Assembly (NCBI GenBank): GCA_023395395.1
Contig: JAEWZH010000021.1
Location: 1 to 64,000, forward strand
Source of the DNA: Bacteroidota bacterium
Lineage (GTDB): Bacteria > Bacteroidota > Bacteroidia > Bacteroidales > Porphyromonadaceae
Length of the DNA stretch: 64,000 bases
Direction of reading: 5' to 3'
Shown: one piece after another, positions 54,389 to 63,375 of the stretch
Layout of the letters: every line of letters begins with the position of its first letter
Numbering within the stretch: position 1 is the first letter of the stretch
Translations under genes and position numbers: made by a program
Notes under the pieces: model-generated
The model's input: only the letters and a program-made list of their open reading frames with translations
Databases searched by the model: none
What the model was told of the DNA's origin: nothing

Positions 54389-55957
54389 ATGAACAAAAAG
54401 ATTGTACTAACTCTAGGATTAGGTATCTTGCTATCCTCTTGCAGCGACAAACTAGGGAAACAAGCTCCTGATGCACCAGAAAAGGCCATCACAGAGTCTT
54501 TATCTTTCAAGAGCTTTGAGAAAGGGATCAATGACTACACAGCTTCGCTGAAATCTGTGCAGCAAATTACTCCATTTGAGGAGCGAGAGTTTAAGGGGGC
54601 ACCACAAAGCGGTAGCTACGTCTCTTTTCTCAGAGCCACTGGGAATAATTTGTATGAGCAGGCAAGGGCATTTGAGAATCAGATGCTCTTCTCAGACCAA
54701 AATGTGGTTTTCTTCCCCGGTGCGCTCCTCGATGCTCAAAGCGTTGTCAATGGTGATTATAACCCGATTAATATCGCCAGCGTCCGTAAGCCTATTACTC
54801 TATCTATCTCTTTGACGGGTGCAAATACCAAAACTTCGACTGTAGTCAACAATCCCTCTCTATCGGGCGTGCGTGATGCAGTCAATGAATTGATTAACCG
54901 TGGATTTGATACCCCACCCGCTTACACCAGCTATACCATAGAAGAGGTGCATAATAGCAGCCAGCTAAAAATCGCACTCGGTGGCAACTACAAGGGTACA
55001 GCCAACACTGTAGAGGCGAGCGCCGGATTTGACTACAAAAAGGATCTAAATCGCTTTATCGTCAAGGTCGAGCAGGTGTTCTATGATATTACCTTGGACG
55101 AACCTGAGAAGGTCTCTGATTTCTTTAAGGAAGAATTTAACTACAAAGAGAAGTTTGGAGACACCCGTCCTGTCTATGTTTCCTCTGTCAAATATGGACG
55201 TGTGCTGCTCCTTGGTATCGAAACCACGATGAGCAAAATCGAGGCTGAAGCTAAGCTCAATGCTACCTTCGTAGGAGGAAAGGTCGGGGTCAATGCCGAA
55301 ACTGCCTTTAATGATCTAAAAAATGAATCCAGTATCAAGGGACGCATCATCGGTGGTAATGCTGCACTCGGTAGCGTTGCAAGCATGGATCTCTCGGCCG
55401 TCCGTAAGTTCATTGAGGATGGTGCCAAACTCTCTAAAGACAATCCAGGTGCGCCTATCGGCTATACCCTAAAAGAGCTTGGAAAACCAGGCGTCTTTAA
55501 GACAGTTATCTACTCGCAATATCCTAAAACCGACCCATTTGGTGGTCGTTTCGACCATATTTCATTTAGGTTGGTCGTGCCCAATAAATTTCTGACCAAG
55601 ACGGGAGGAACAATTAAAGACCATTGCAAGTGGTATTTGAAGGTCGGTGGCTCAGAAAAAAGTGAGCTAAAAGAATATGATTGGTACTATGGTAACTATG
55701 TCACAAATATCCCAAGCTACAAGAGTCATGAGAAGATACAAATAATCCTTGAGCGCAATGACGCCAAAGATGGAATGACTGGTCCCTACACATTTGACCT
55801 CCCTCTCTTTGAAAACCTAGCCAGAGTAGGTGAAAAAAAGGGTAAGGAAATGGTTTTCCATGAGGATCGTGATCCGCTCATTATCGCAGATCAAAAAGAA
55901 GAGGTGATTATCCATATCGGGATTCAGAATATGAAGATGTTCGAGTCTCATAAGTAA
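54389..55957 (+). CDS. Cholesterol-dependent-cytolysin-like (CDCL) lipoprotein
   Basis: A 522-aa lipoprotein (lipobox LLSSC, cysteine 18) that aligns by eye with the pore-forming core of thiol-activated cytolysins such as perfringolysin. Matching blocks are FPGALLDAQ (109-117), KPITLSISL (134-142), VEQVFYDITLDEP (227-239), PVYVSSVKYGR (261-271), the IIGGNA turn (320-325) and GAPIGYT (354-360). The C-terminal domain lacks the Trp-rich undecapeptide that senses cholesterol. It therefore fits the CDC-like proteins of Bacteroidetes rather than true CDCs. The start at 54389 gives the lipoprotein signal. No second CDCL component is adjacent. Target unknown. Confidence 0.85.
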   Translation: MNKKIVLTLGLGILLSSCSDKLGKQAPDAPEKAITESLSFKSFEKGINDYTASLKSVQQITPFEEREFKGAPQSGSYVSFLRATGNNLYEQARAFENQMLFSDQNVVFFPGALLDAQSVVNGDYNPINIASVRKPITLSISLTGANTKTSTVVNNPSLSGVRDAVNELINRGFDTPPAYTSYTIEEVHNSSQLKIALGGNYKGTANTVEASAGFDYKKDLNRFIVKVEQVFYDITLDEPEKVSDFFKEEFNYKEKFGDTRPVYVSSVKYGRVLLLGIETTMSKIEAEAKLNATFVGGKVGVNAETAFNDLKNESSIKGRIIGGNAALGSVASMDLSAVRKFIEDGAKLSKDNPGAPIGYTLKELGKPGVFKTVIYSQYPKTDPFGGRFDHISFRLVVPNKFLTKTGGTIKDHCKWYLKVGGSEKSELKEYDWYYGNYVTNIPSYKSHEKIQIILERNDAKDGMTGPYTFDLPLFENLARVGEKKGKEMVFHEDRDPLIIADQKEEVIIHIGIQNMKMFESHK

Positions 55958-55990
55958 TAAGTATGGAGCATCATCATTGTGACCTATAAA

Positions 55991-56035
55991 GCAGCCCCGG
56001 ACCTATGGTATCTAAGGTCTGGGGTTGCCTTTTTT
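55991..56035 (+). terminator. Terminator after the cytolysin-like gene
   Basis: GCAGCCCCGGACCT pairs with AGGTCTGGGGTTGC (two mismatches), followed by a run of T. Confidence 0.85.
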
Positions 56036-56170
56036 CTACTAGTACGCCAGCGAACTGATTTTTATAGGAGGACACAGTATTGAGGTCGCATATAATATTG
56101 ATCTATTGTATTGTAATTATTGTCCAATTTAGTTCATTGAGACAATTATTTTTAAAATCTAATGGAAGTA

Positions 56171-56201
56171 TTGGTCATCTGAAATAATTTATTTAGGTTT
56201 G
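56171..56201 (+). promoter_or_regulatory. Promoter of tRNA-Ala
   Basis: TTG at 56171-56173, exactly 20 nt, TAGGTTTG at 56194-56201, 10 bp before the tRNA. Confidence 0.75.
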
Positions 56202-56211
56202 CATCGTTCAC

Positions 56212-56288
56212 GGGGAATTAGCTCATCTGGCTAGAGCGCGACAATGGCATTGTCGAGGCGACCGGTTCGAGTCCGGTATTCTCCACCA
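56212..56288 (+). tRNA. tRNA-Ala (anticodon GGC)
   Basis: Acceptor GGGGAAT pairs with ATTCTCC, including the G3:U70 alanine identity pair. The anticodon stem CGACA/TGTCG holds loop ATGGCAT giving GGC, and the T-loop is TTCGAGT. Unlike the other two tRNAs here, the 3' CCA is encoded (56286-56288). Confidence 0.95.
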
Positions 56289-56339
56289 ACTAAATTTTAT
56301 CTCTAAGAACACTAGTTTAAGATCATTGATTTTCCAGAA

Positions 56340-56381
56340 GGCTTCGAACCTGTGACAGGTTCGGAGCATTCGCTTTTTTTG
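56340..56381 (+). terminator. Probable terminator after tRNA-Ala
   Basis: CGAACCTGT and ACAGGTTCG form a short stem, followed after GAGCATTCGC by seven T. The T tract is offset from the stem, so it is moderately convincing. Confidence 0.5.
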
Positions 56382-56392
56382 ACCCTATAAAC

Positions 56393-56440
56393 ATCAAAGA
56401 GGCTGGCGTAGGTCAAAGCACCTACGTCAGCCTCTTTGAT
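56393..56440 (-). terminator. Terminator after the OmpA/TPR gene
   Basis: ATCAAAGAGGCTG, one mismatch, then CGTAGGT pairs with ACCTACG...CAGCCTCTTTGAT. The stem is about 20 bp, ahead of the minus-strand gene's stop. Confidence 0.85.
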
Positions 56441-56463
56441 ATTTGTTGTCAATAAATTATCGC

Positions 56464-58158
56464 TTACTTCAGAGCACTTTGGAAAAAGCTCTGACCGACG
56501 AAGCGCACAAACTCCTTATCCTTGAGGAATCGAGTTGCCATACTTGGATTGAGCTGAACTGCCTTACGGATGGCTTCCGTCATCAAATCAGTCTGTGAAG
56601 TACGTGCTCCGATGAGTGCTTGGAGATAGTAGCTGGTGGCATCTAAATTATCCATAAGCCCTAGCAAATCAGCGGCACGGCTGTAGTCCTTATTGAGGAT
56701 CTGAGCTAAGACTCCATTATTGGTAGCTACATCATACAGTGCTTTGGCAGCCTCAGTATACTTTCCTTGCTGCATATAGATAAGACCCATAGTCTCTCCT
56801 AGCTCAGGCACATTGGTTGCCTGACCAATCAGCGTCTCTGCCTCGCTTAGGTTACCATCCAGGAGCTGAAGAAGTCCTTGGTTCATCTTCACTTCCGGGA
56901 GTTGAGCAATAGATGCCGCCTTCTGGAAGTAGTTCTTTGCCGATGCGTAGTCTCCTGCTTGATAACTTAGTACACCTAAGTTATTGAACGCACGTGCATC
57001 ACGGGGGAATTGTGCTGTAGCCTGAGTATAAATACGGCTTTTCTCTGTAGTATTATCAGTAAGTGAAGCGGAATAAAGGAGCTCCTCTACATTGAGCCTA
57101 GAAGGATTATTCTTAGAGAGGTTTGCAATCTCATCATCACTCTTACCGATAATCTCCACATTGGCGATGAGACGTGAACGACGAAGCTGTGGTAGGATTT
57201 CGTCTGCCAACTGGCTAAATACCGATGAGATATTCTTGATTTCGCGCTCACGTGTCTCGGGATCCTTGTACATGGAGAGGACGGAGAGGATAAGCTCCTT
57301 GTCCTGGATGTTGGACTGCTCCACAAGCTTTTGGAAGCCTTCCCAATCCTGCGCAGTATAGTAAGCGCTCATAGGCACATCCGCCTTGGCACGCTTCAGA
57401 TCACGGGAAATCTGTGCTGTGGTATTCTTTTCGCGCTGAGCAGAGAGTTTTTCATTGAGTTCACGACCTCCATCTGGAGAGGCATACGCCTGAATCTCTA
57501 CATCGACATTTTGATTGGGAGTCATATCAGCACTCTCCACTATATCTTTCCACTCACGGACATCGGATGAATTGAGCTCTGAGCTGCGCACATTGGCCTG
57601 CTGAATAAGGAAGTGAATATCGGCGTCGTACTTCTCTTTGATAATCCTCTGGAAAGCATCCGGAGCAATCGCTGGAGTAGCAAACTCTGCGCTGGCTAGT
57701 GCTTCGGTAGCCACCACGCCCTCCCCTATCTTGACCTCAGGAAGCGTGACTACCTTGCCATTGATACGTGCATCAAAGATGAGCACAAGGTCACTCTCTG
57801 CCATCTCTGGCTTGTACTTAAAGTCTGAATACACTGTAACGGTCGTAGGAGTGCTATAAGCAATCGTCGTAGCATTGCCTCGGAGCTTCTCTCCTTGGAA
57901 GTTGTAGGTAGTACCCCAAGCCTCGCTCCTTGCATACTTGAGGACTGGCGTCACGCGTACCTCAGCATTCTTATTGAACCACTTAGCGGGGAAAGTGATG
58001 GTAATCGTGACAGGTACACGCCCTCCCTGAAGTACGAGTGGCTGTGGATCTACGACGACTTGACGAGCATCAAGCGGCTTGAGCTTGCCGGCACAAGAAC
58101 TCATCAGTACCACTAGAATAGAAAATAGTGCACCAAGCACTAAATGTTTGATCTTCAT
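56464..58158 (-). CDS. OmpA-domain/TPR lipoprotein
   Basis: A lipoprotein of about 564 aa with lipobox LMSSC (cysteine near residue 22). The N-terminal part is beta-rich (about 30-175). The middle (about 195-345) holds an OmpA/MotB-like region with VEIQAYASPDGGRELNEKLS, a variant of the peptidoglycan-binding fold. The C-terminal third (about 370-520) has TPR-like helices, for example ARAFNNLGVLSYQAGDYASAKNYF (NNLGVLSYQAGDYASA near 405). It probably bridges outer membrane and peptidoglycan. Start at 58158 gives the lipoprotein leader. Relatives occur in P. gingivalis and Bacteroides. Confidence 0.82.
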   Translation of the reverse strand: MKIKHLVLGALFSILVVLMSSCAGKLKPLDARQVVVDPQPLVLQGGRVPVTITITFPAKWFNKNAEVRVTPVLKYARSEAWGTTYNFQGEKLRGNATTIAYSTPTTVTVYSDFKYKPEMAESDLVLIFDARINGKVVTLPEVKIGEGVVATEALASAEFATPAIAPDAFQRIIKEKYDADIHFLIQQANVRSSELNSSDVREWKDIVESADMTPNQNVDVEIQAYASPDGGRELNEKLSAQREKNTTAQISRDLKRAKADVPMSAYYTAQDWEGFQKLVEQSNIQDKELILSVLSMYKDPETREREIKNISSVFSQLADEILPQLRRSRLIANVEIIGKSDDEIANLSKNNPSRLNVEELLYSASLTDNTTEKSRIYTQATAQFPRDARAFNNLGVLSYQAGDYASAKNYFQKAASIAQLPEVKMNQGLLQLLDGNLSEAETLIGQATNVPELGETMGLIYMQQGKYTEAAKALYDVATNNGVLAQILNKDYSRAADLLGLMDNLDATSYYLQALIGARTSQTDLMTEAIRKAVQLNPSMATRFLKDKEFVRFVGQSFFQSALK

Positions 58159-58386
58159 ATAATCAATATTTTGAGTGAAAATTATTCTGGAGCACAAATA
58201 TACTTACTTTTGAGGAGATATTTATTCCCTTCTCTGCCAGATTCTGCGGTTACTCATTTATGCTCTCCGTGTTGCACTTAATACTGGAAAATACGTTGGA
58301 ATGTGTCACATTTATATTCTTTTGGAATAGATAGATTTTAGTATATTTGTGGTTGAATTTTTATCCACTTATAAACGTAATAAAGT

Positions 58387-59235
58387 ATGAACTTGAGAAA
58401 TCTACCCTTTTATTTTGCTGCAGTGTTTATAGCTATAGCACTGCTTGTGTCTGCTTGCTCTTCAAGACAAGAGGAAGATCTACTAAATCTAGGTGCTAAA
58501 CAAAGCAAAAATATTTTGGAGGAGATAAACAACTCTAATGCTTTATCCCATATGGGTATAGCACACAATGAAATTGTTGATTTATTAATAAGTCAACACG
58601 GCTCCACTTTAAGAAGTTCCGATATGACGGATACAGAATCTTACGAATTCATAAAAGAGAAGGTTTTTGAGTCTATTGGGAAATATGAAATTCCTGGACT
58701 TTCTCTAAGATCAGAAAGCGGTGTTGTAATAACACAAGAGGAATTCAATGAGATATACGATGATGTTGTCCTATTAAACTATGGCAAGAAAACCGAAGAT
58801 ATGGTATTTTATACCTCCGACGATGCAAAGTATCTTAGCGACAAACAAAAGGAATTTATTGATGAAATAGAAATTATAATGAAGGACACCGATCTCTCGA
58901 TAGAGTCTGTGTTAAATAGAATATCGAAAGTACAAGATGGAGCTATCAACAATCTTAGCGAAGAAGAACTTGCAGTAGTTCTAACTGCAACTAGCATTGC
59001 TGCTAATACTTGTTCATATTGGCATAACTATTTCAAAGAGAACACCTTAAGAGCTGATTTTAGCTGGAAAGAAGTCGGAGTCTCAGATGTTGGAGGAGCT
59101 GTAGCCGGTGCAGTGGCAGCTGGTGCTAGATGGGTGTTTTGTGGTCCTCCTGGATGGAAACTCACTGCAGCACTCGTTGTTGGAGGAGCAGCTGGGGCTT
59201 CAGCTGCAAACGCTGTTAAACAGTTGTTATTATGA
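58387..59235 (+). CDS. AT-rich lipoprotein with glycine-zipper-like C-terminus, unknown
   Basis: A 282-aa lipoprotein: leader with lipobox VSAC (cysteine 24), a charged helical middle (about 30-215) with several acidic stretches, and a C-terminal hydrophobic tail (about 230-280) of small residues. The tail shows GGAVAGAVAAG and VVGGAAGASAA, a glycine/alanine zipper pattern of membrane-inserting peptides, around a WVFCGPPGWK turn. Hand counts of the lines at 58501 and 58801 give about one third G+C, below the flanking genes. No family recognised. A TATATTTG box lies at 58342. It is coupled (ATGA) to a 54-aa membrane protein gene. Confidence 0.72.
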   Translation: MNLRNLPFYFAAVFIAIALLVSACSSRQEEDLLNLGAKQSKNILEEINNSNALSHMGIAHNEIVDLLISQHGSTLRSSDMTDTESYEFIKEKVFESIGKYEIPGLSLRSESGVVITQEEFNEIYDDVVLLNYGKKTEDMVFYTSDDAKYLSDKQKEFIDEIEIIMKDTDLSIESVLNRISKVQDGAINNLSEEELAVVLTATSIAANTCSYWHNYFKENTLRADFSWKEVGVSDVGGAVAGAVAAGARWVFCGPPGWKLTAALVVGGAAGASAANAVKQLLL

Positions 59236-59396
59236 AAAAGAAATACCTTATTTTCTTTCTGATATCAGTTTTTTGTACTGTCGTACTTTCTCTTCTATCA
59301 GAGTCTAGCATCCCTTACAAGGAATCTTTTTTTTCAAGCGTAACATTTGTGCTGTTTTTTGCAACTTTCATTTTTATGGACAAAAAAAAAGATTAA
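59232..59396 (+). CDS. Small two-helix membrane protein (54 aa)
   Basis: This short gene starts in the stop codon of the lipoprotein gene (ATGA overlap) and ends TAA at 59396. The protein begins MKKKYLIFFLISVF, has a first hydrophobic helix (about 5-22), a polar turn SESSIPYKES and a second helix (about 33-49), and ends MDKKKD. Both ends are basic, so both would face the cytoplasm. The tight coupling suggests that it works with the lipoprotein, for example as a protective or anchoring partner, but this is inference. Confidence 0.65.
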   Translation: MKKKYLIFFLISVFCTVVLSLLSESSIPYKESFFSSVTFVLFFATFIFMDKKKD

Positions 59397-59482
59397 CCCA
59401 GCAAGAGGGTTTTCAAAAACTCAGAATCAATAGAAAACTTCTGATATTTCCATAGTTTCTGACTGTCATGAACAATTAAAAC

Positions 59483-59524
59483 AACCGCCATCATTGAGTT
59501 TTATCTCTCTGATGGCGGTTTTTA
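59483..59524 (+). terminator. Terminator after the lipoprotein/small protein pair
   Basis: AACCGCCATCA pairs with TGATGGCGGTT, followed by TTTTA. Confidence 0.85.
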
Positions 59525-59542
59525 TTCTACCCTGAGTTCAAC

Positions 59543-59579
59543 CTCGAAGTACAATACTTCATAAATATTGCACTTCGAG
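59543..59579 (-). terminator. Possible terminator of topB
   Basis: CTCGAAGT and CAATA pair with TATTG and ACTTCGAG across one mismatch. On the minus strand no clean T tract follows. Confidence 0.55.
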
Positions 59580-59595
59580 GTCGAATTTAGAGCAT

Positions 59596-61383
59596 CTAGG
59601 ACGTTTTGATTACCTCTTGCACCAACCCAAGTACCATTTCCTTGAGCTCGGATAGAAACTGATCCGGACGATACCGCCCTTGGTCGATAAGTCGGAGCTT
59701 ATACTCCCACTCCCCTGTAAGCTCTACACTCTTGAGCTGCTCATTAGTAATGGTATGGATCAAGTCCACACCCAACGGTGTAGGTAAAATACTTTTTCCC
59801 TTGCGCTCGATATAACCACGCTTAAAAAGGATCTCGATAATAGCTGCTCGGGTAGAAGGCCGTCCAATCCCCTTGCTCTTCATAGCTTCTCTTAGTTCTT
59901 CACTATCAACCATCTTGCCAGCTGTCTCCATGGCATTGAGTAGTGTCGCCTCGGTGTATTGCTTGGGGGGACGAGTCTCCTTGGTCAGCAAATCGGGCTT
60001 ATGCGGTCCGTGCTCTCCTTTGGCAAAGACAGGCATCACTTGTTTGTCAGATGGTTCTCCATCTTCCTCTTCGCTTGGTTCATCTTGATTTTGGTAGAGT
60101 ATCTTCCACCCCTCAGCCGAGACGACTCTACCTGTCGCCTTGAATTCAATTCCTGCCACATCCGCCATTACAGTCGTCTGTTCATACTCCATATCGGGAT
60201 AGAATATAGCGAGGAAGCGTAATACGATCATATTGTATATCTGACCGTGAGCTTGGTCGAGGAATCTTGGGAGCATCCCTGTAGGAATAATCGCATGGTG
60301 GTCGGTCACCTTGGAGCTATCGAAGTACTTTTTGAGTTTACGCAGCTTACCACTTTGAAGGAGAGGGGTGCATTGCTGAGCATAAGCGGGGTAGAGTTGT
60401 TGCACAGTTGGCAAGCAATTGGCATAGACATCATCAGGAAGATAGGTGGTATCGACACGTGGGTAGGTAACAAATTTCTGCTCGTAAAGGGTTTGTACTG
60501 CAGCAAGAGTTTGTTCGGCTGTCATTCCGAACTTCTTATTTGCCTCAATTTGAAGACTCGTCAGGTCAAATAGCCTAGGAGCTCCCTCCTTACCACTCTT
60601 CTTGGTGACCTTGGTGACAGTGAGCTCTTCAGAAGCAATCCTATCAATAACCTCCTTGGCCTCTTCCTCTGTACTATAACGCCCCTTAGTGGAAGCAAAA
60701 AGCACTTCTCTGTAAAGGGTCTTGATTTCCCAGTAAGGCTGGGGAACAAAGTCTCTAATCTCTTCATATCTATCTACAAGAAGTGCTAAAGTCGGGGTCT
60801 GTACTCGCCCGACCGAGAGTACTTTGTGGTCACCGCTCTTGCGGTATTTGAGGGTATAGAGGCGGGTGGCATTGATACCCAAGACCCAATCCCCAATAGC
60901 ACGTGCTAGCCCAGCATGGTATAGATTGACATACGCACTCTCCGGTTTGAGCTCTTGGAATGCCTTGATAATAGCTTCGTTGGTCATAGAAGAGAGCCAG
61001 AGACGCTTTACTGGCACTCGGCATTCTGCCATCTGCAATACCCATCGTTGTATCAACTCTCCTTCCTGACCAGCATCTCCGCAATTGATGACCTCCGTAG
61101 CCTGGCTTACAAGATGCTTGATAATCCCAAATTGCTGCTGCACCCCACTATCCTCCATCACCTTGATACCAAATCGCTCAGGAATCATTGGCAGATGTAC
61201 CAGACTCCATTGCTGCCAATGAGGGTGGTAATCGCCTGGCTCCTTGAGCGTGCAAAAATGACCGTACGTCCAAGTAACCCAGAAGCCATTGCCTTCGAGA
61301 TACCCTTGACGTTGGATGTTTGCTCCTATTACAGCCCCAATATCACGGGCTACGGAGGGTTTTTCACAGATACAGAGAATCAT
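59596..61383 (-). CDS. topB: DNA topoisomerase III TopB
   Basis: A type IA topoisomerase of about 595 aa that decatenates single-stranded DNA junctions. It has an N-terminal Toprim domain with ILCICEKPSVARDIG and the acidic motif NCGDAGQEGELI near residue 100. The catalytic tyrosine lies in FVTYPRVDTTYL near 300. Region KGIGRPSTRAAII near 510 is also conserved. The start at 61383 (MILCICEKP) is chosen over the upstream in-frame codon. It has no C-terminal zinc fingers. It follows pgm on the same strand with a terminator between. Confidence 0.94.
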   Translation of the reverse strand: MILCICEKPSVARDIGAVIGANIQRQGYLEGNGFWVTWTYGHFCTLKEPGDYHPHWQQWSLVHLPMIPERFGIKVMEDSGVQQQFGIIKHLVSQATEVINCGDAGQEGELIQRWVLQMAECRVPVKRLWLSSMTNEAIIKAFQELKPESAYVNLYHAGLARAIGDWVLGINATRLYTLKYRKSGDHKVLSVGRVQTPTLALLVDRYEEIRDFVPQPYWEIKTLYREVLFASTKGRYSTEEEAKEVIDRIASEELTVTKVTKKSGKEGAPRLFDLTSLQIEANKKFGMTAEQTLAAVQTLYEQKFVTYPRVDTTYLPDDVYANCLPTVQQLYPAYAQQCTPLLQSGKLRKLKKYFDSSKVTDHHAIIPTGMLPRFLDQAHGQIYNMIVLRFLAIFYPDMEYEQTTVMADVAGIEFKATGRVVSAEGWKILYQNQDEPSEEEDGEPSDKQVMPVFAKGEHGPHKPDLLTKETRPPKQYTEATLLNAMETAGKMVDSEELREAMKSKGIGRPSTRAAIIEILFKRGYIERKGKSILPTPLGVDLIHTITNEQLKSVELTGEWEYKLRLIDQGRYRPDQFLSELKEMVLGLVQEVIKTS

Positions 61384-61403
61384 TTCGACTACAAAAGAAA
61401 TAA

Positions 61404-61446
61404 AGGGCGACAAGGATACGCTCACTTGTATCCTTGCCGCCCTTAT
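61404..61446 (-). terminator. Terminator after phosphoglucomutase
   Basis: AAGGGCG and CAAGGATAC pair with GTATCCTTG and CGCCCTT across one mismatch. On the minus strand the stem precedes a TTT-containing stretch. Confidence 0.85.
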
Positions 61447-61458
61447 CCCTATTCTATA

Positions 61459-63207
61459 TTAGATCTCCAACTGAATACGGATCTGCTCCACACGCTCAGA
61501 GCACTTGATCTTGGCGGTATCAAGCTCATCCGGATTCTTTGGGGCAGAATGCACCTCGATGTAAAATTTAATCTTTGGCTCCGTTCCTGAAGGTCGAATA
61601 GACAACTTAGTACCATCTTCACAACGATATTGTAACACATTGCTGGTGGTAGGCATGTCCAGTGTAAAAATCTCTCCGCTCTCAGTGAGTTTACCCTCCA
61701 GAGAGGCGTAGTCAAGAATTTCAACGACTCGTGAACCTGCAAGCTCCACAGGAGGGTTGTGACGGAAATTGCGCATCATCTGCTCAATCTCCTCTGCCCC
61801 GCTCTTGCCTGGGCGTACGACTGAGACATTTTGCTCAAGAGAATAGCCATACTGCAAATAGATATTCTCCAGAAGCTCATAGACACTCTGTCCCTTATCC
61901 TTTGCCCAAGCTGCTATCTCAGCAAAAATAAGACAAGCAGTGACCGAGCACTTATCGCGTACAAAGTCGCTCCACAGATAACCATAGCTCTCTTCGCCAC
62001 CTCCGAGATACTCTTTTTTACCTTCGTTCTGACGAATCACATCGGCAATCCACTTAAAGCCCGTATATGTATCGTATAGCTCTACATTATTACGCTTAGC
62101 AATCGTAGCAATCAAGTCTGTAGTCACAATTGTCTTGACTAAGTATTGATTGGCCTTGAGGTTGCCCGACTCACGGCGCTTCTCAATAGCATAGTATGCA
62201 TATAAGAGACAGGTTTGATTACCATTGATGAGCACCCAATTGCCCTCTTTGTCTTTCACCGCCGTGCCAATGCGGTCTCCGTCAGGGTCTGTCGCCATCA
62301 CGATCTCTGCATCGATCGCCTTAGCCTTATCTATCGCCATCTGAAGCGCTGCTGCATCCTCCGGATTAGGCGATACTACGGTGGGGAAGTCTCCACTCAC
62401 CAACATCTGCTCCTCGACAGGGTGGACATTATTAAAACCAGCCTCCTTCAGTGTGCGAGGAACCACTTGCCCACTCGTCCCGTGAAGTGGAGTAAAGACA
62501 ATCTTGAGCTGGCTCTGACGCTTAATAGCATCTGGCGATAGCCGCTTGGAAAGTGCTTCAGCAATAAACTTATCATCCATCTCCTTTCCCAAAAGAGTGA
62601 TAAGCTCTGCCGGGCCGTCAAACTTGATGTCATCTATCGAGCGGATTGCATTTACTTCACTGATTACATTACGATCGTGTGGCGCAATCATCTGAGCACC
62701 ATCACTCCAATACGCCTTAAATCCATTGTACTCCTTTGGATTGTGTGAAGCTGTGAGCATCACTCCGCTCTGGCAGCCTAACTCACGGATAGCATACGAC
62801 ACCATAGGGGTGGGACGAAGTGCTTCAAATAGATATACCTGAATCCCGTTGGCGGCGAAGATCCCTGCCACCATGCGAGAAAATTCCGAACTGTGGTGAC
62901 GACAGTCATAGCCTATTGCCACCTTGATCGGCTGCGCCGTGCCAAACTCCTTGATGAGATAATTGGCGAGACCTTGGGTCGCAGCACCTACCGTGTATCT
63001 ATTCATACGGTTGCTACCTGCCCCCATAATACCCCTTAGGCCACCTGTTCCAAACTCGAGATCCTTATAAAAAGCATCAATCAGCTCAGTAGGGTCTGGA
63101 TTGTCTAGAAGAGCCTGCACCTCCCGGCGAGTTGCCTCGTCGTACTGAGGTGTAGTCCAACTCATTGCCTTTGCTCTAACCGTCTTCAATAATTCTTCTG
63201 TCGCCAT
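61459..63207 (-). CDS. Phosphoglucomutase/phosphomannomutase (alpha-D-phosphohexomutase)
   Basis: A 582-aa enzyme interconverting glucose-1-phosphate and glucose-6-phosphate, or the mannose forms. Phosphoserine loop TASHNPKEYNGFKAYW near residue 142, metal loop DPDGDRIGT near 304, sugar-binding GGEESYG near 395 and the phosphate-binding RPSGTEPKIKFYIEV near 540 are all present. I start at 63207 (MATEELL). The longer frame adds 40 unsupported residues across the promoter region, where a TAAGTTTG box lies at 63259-63252. It could feed RfbA with glucose-1-phosphate. Confidence 0.93.
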   Translation of the reverse strand: MATEELLKTVRAKAMSWTTPQYDEATRREVQALLDNPDPTELIDAFYKDLEFGTGGLRGIMGAGSNRMNRYTVGAATQGLANYLIKEFGTAQPIKVAIGYDCRHHSSEFSRMVAGIFAANGIQVYLFEALRPTPMVSYAIRELGCQSGVMLTASHNPKEYNGFKAYWSDGAQMIAPHDRNVISEVNAIRSIDDIKFDGPAELITLLGKEMDDKFIAEALSKRLSPDAIKRQSQLKIVFTPLHGTSGQVVPRTLKEAGFNNVHPVEEQMLVSGDFPTVVSPNPEDAAALQMAIDKAKAIDAEIVMATDPDGDRIGTAVKDKEGNWVLINGNQTCLLYAYYAIEKRRESGNLKANQYLVKTIVTTDLIATIAKRNNVELYDTYTGFKWIADVIRQNEGKKEYLGGGEESYGYLWSDFVRDKCSVTACLIFAEIAAWAKDKGQSVYELLENIYLQYGYSLEQNVSVVRPGKSGAEEIEQMMRNFRHNPPVELAGSRVVEILDYASLEGKLTESGEIFTLDMPTTSNVLQYRCEDGTKLSIRPSGTEPKIKFYIEVHSAPKNPDELDTAKIKCSERVEQIRIQLEI

Positions 63208-63375
63208 AGCTCTATTTGATGTATATATTGTGTTAGCAATCTGGTAATACGCAAACTTACAAAAAATATGCGGGAGAAAAGATACGCCATTCGTATCCAT
63301 TATTTTTGTATCTTTGAGCATCGCCATGAGGCGGTAGGATAACTAGATGTTTAATTTCTAACGAATACAAAGACT

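Noticed and set aside
54389..55957. A true cholesterol-dependent cytolysin
   Set aside because: No undecapeptide-like Trp-rich segment is found in the C-terminal domain, and the protein has a lipoprotein signal.
59873..60573. Plus-strand frames opposite topB
   Set aside because: They overlap a complete, motif-rich topoisomerase gene and have no recognisable features.
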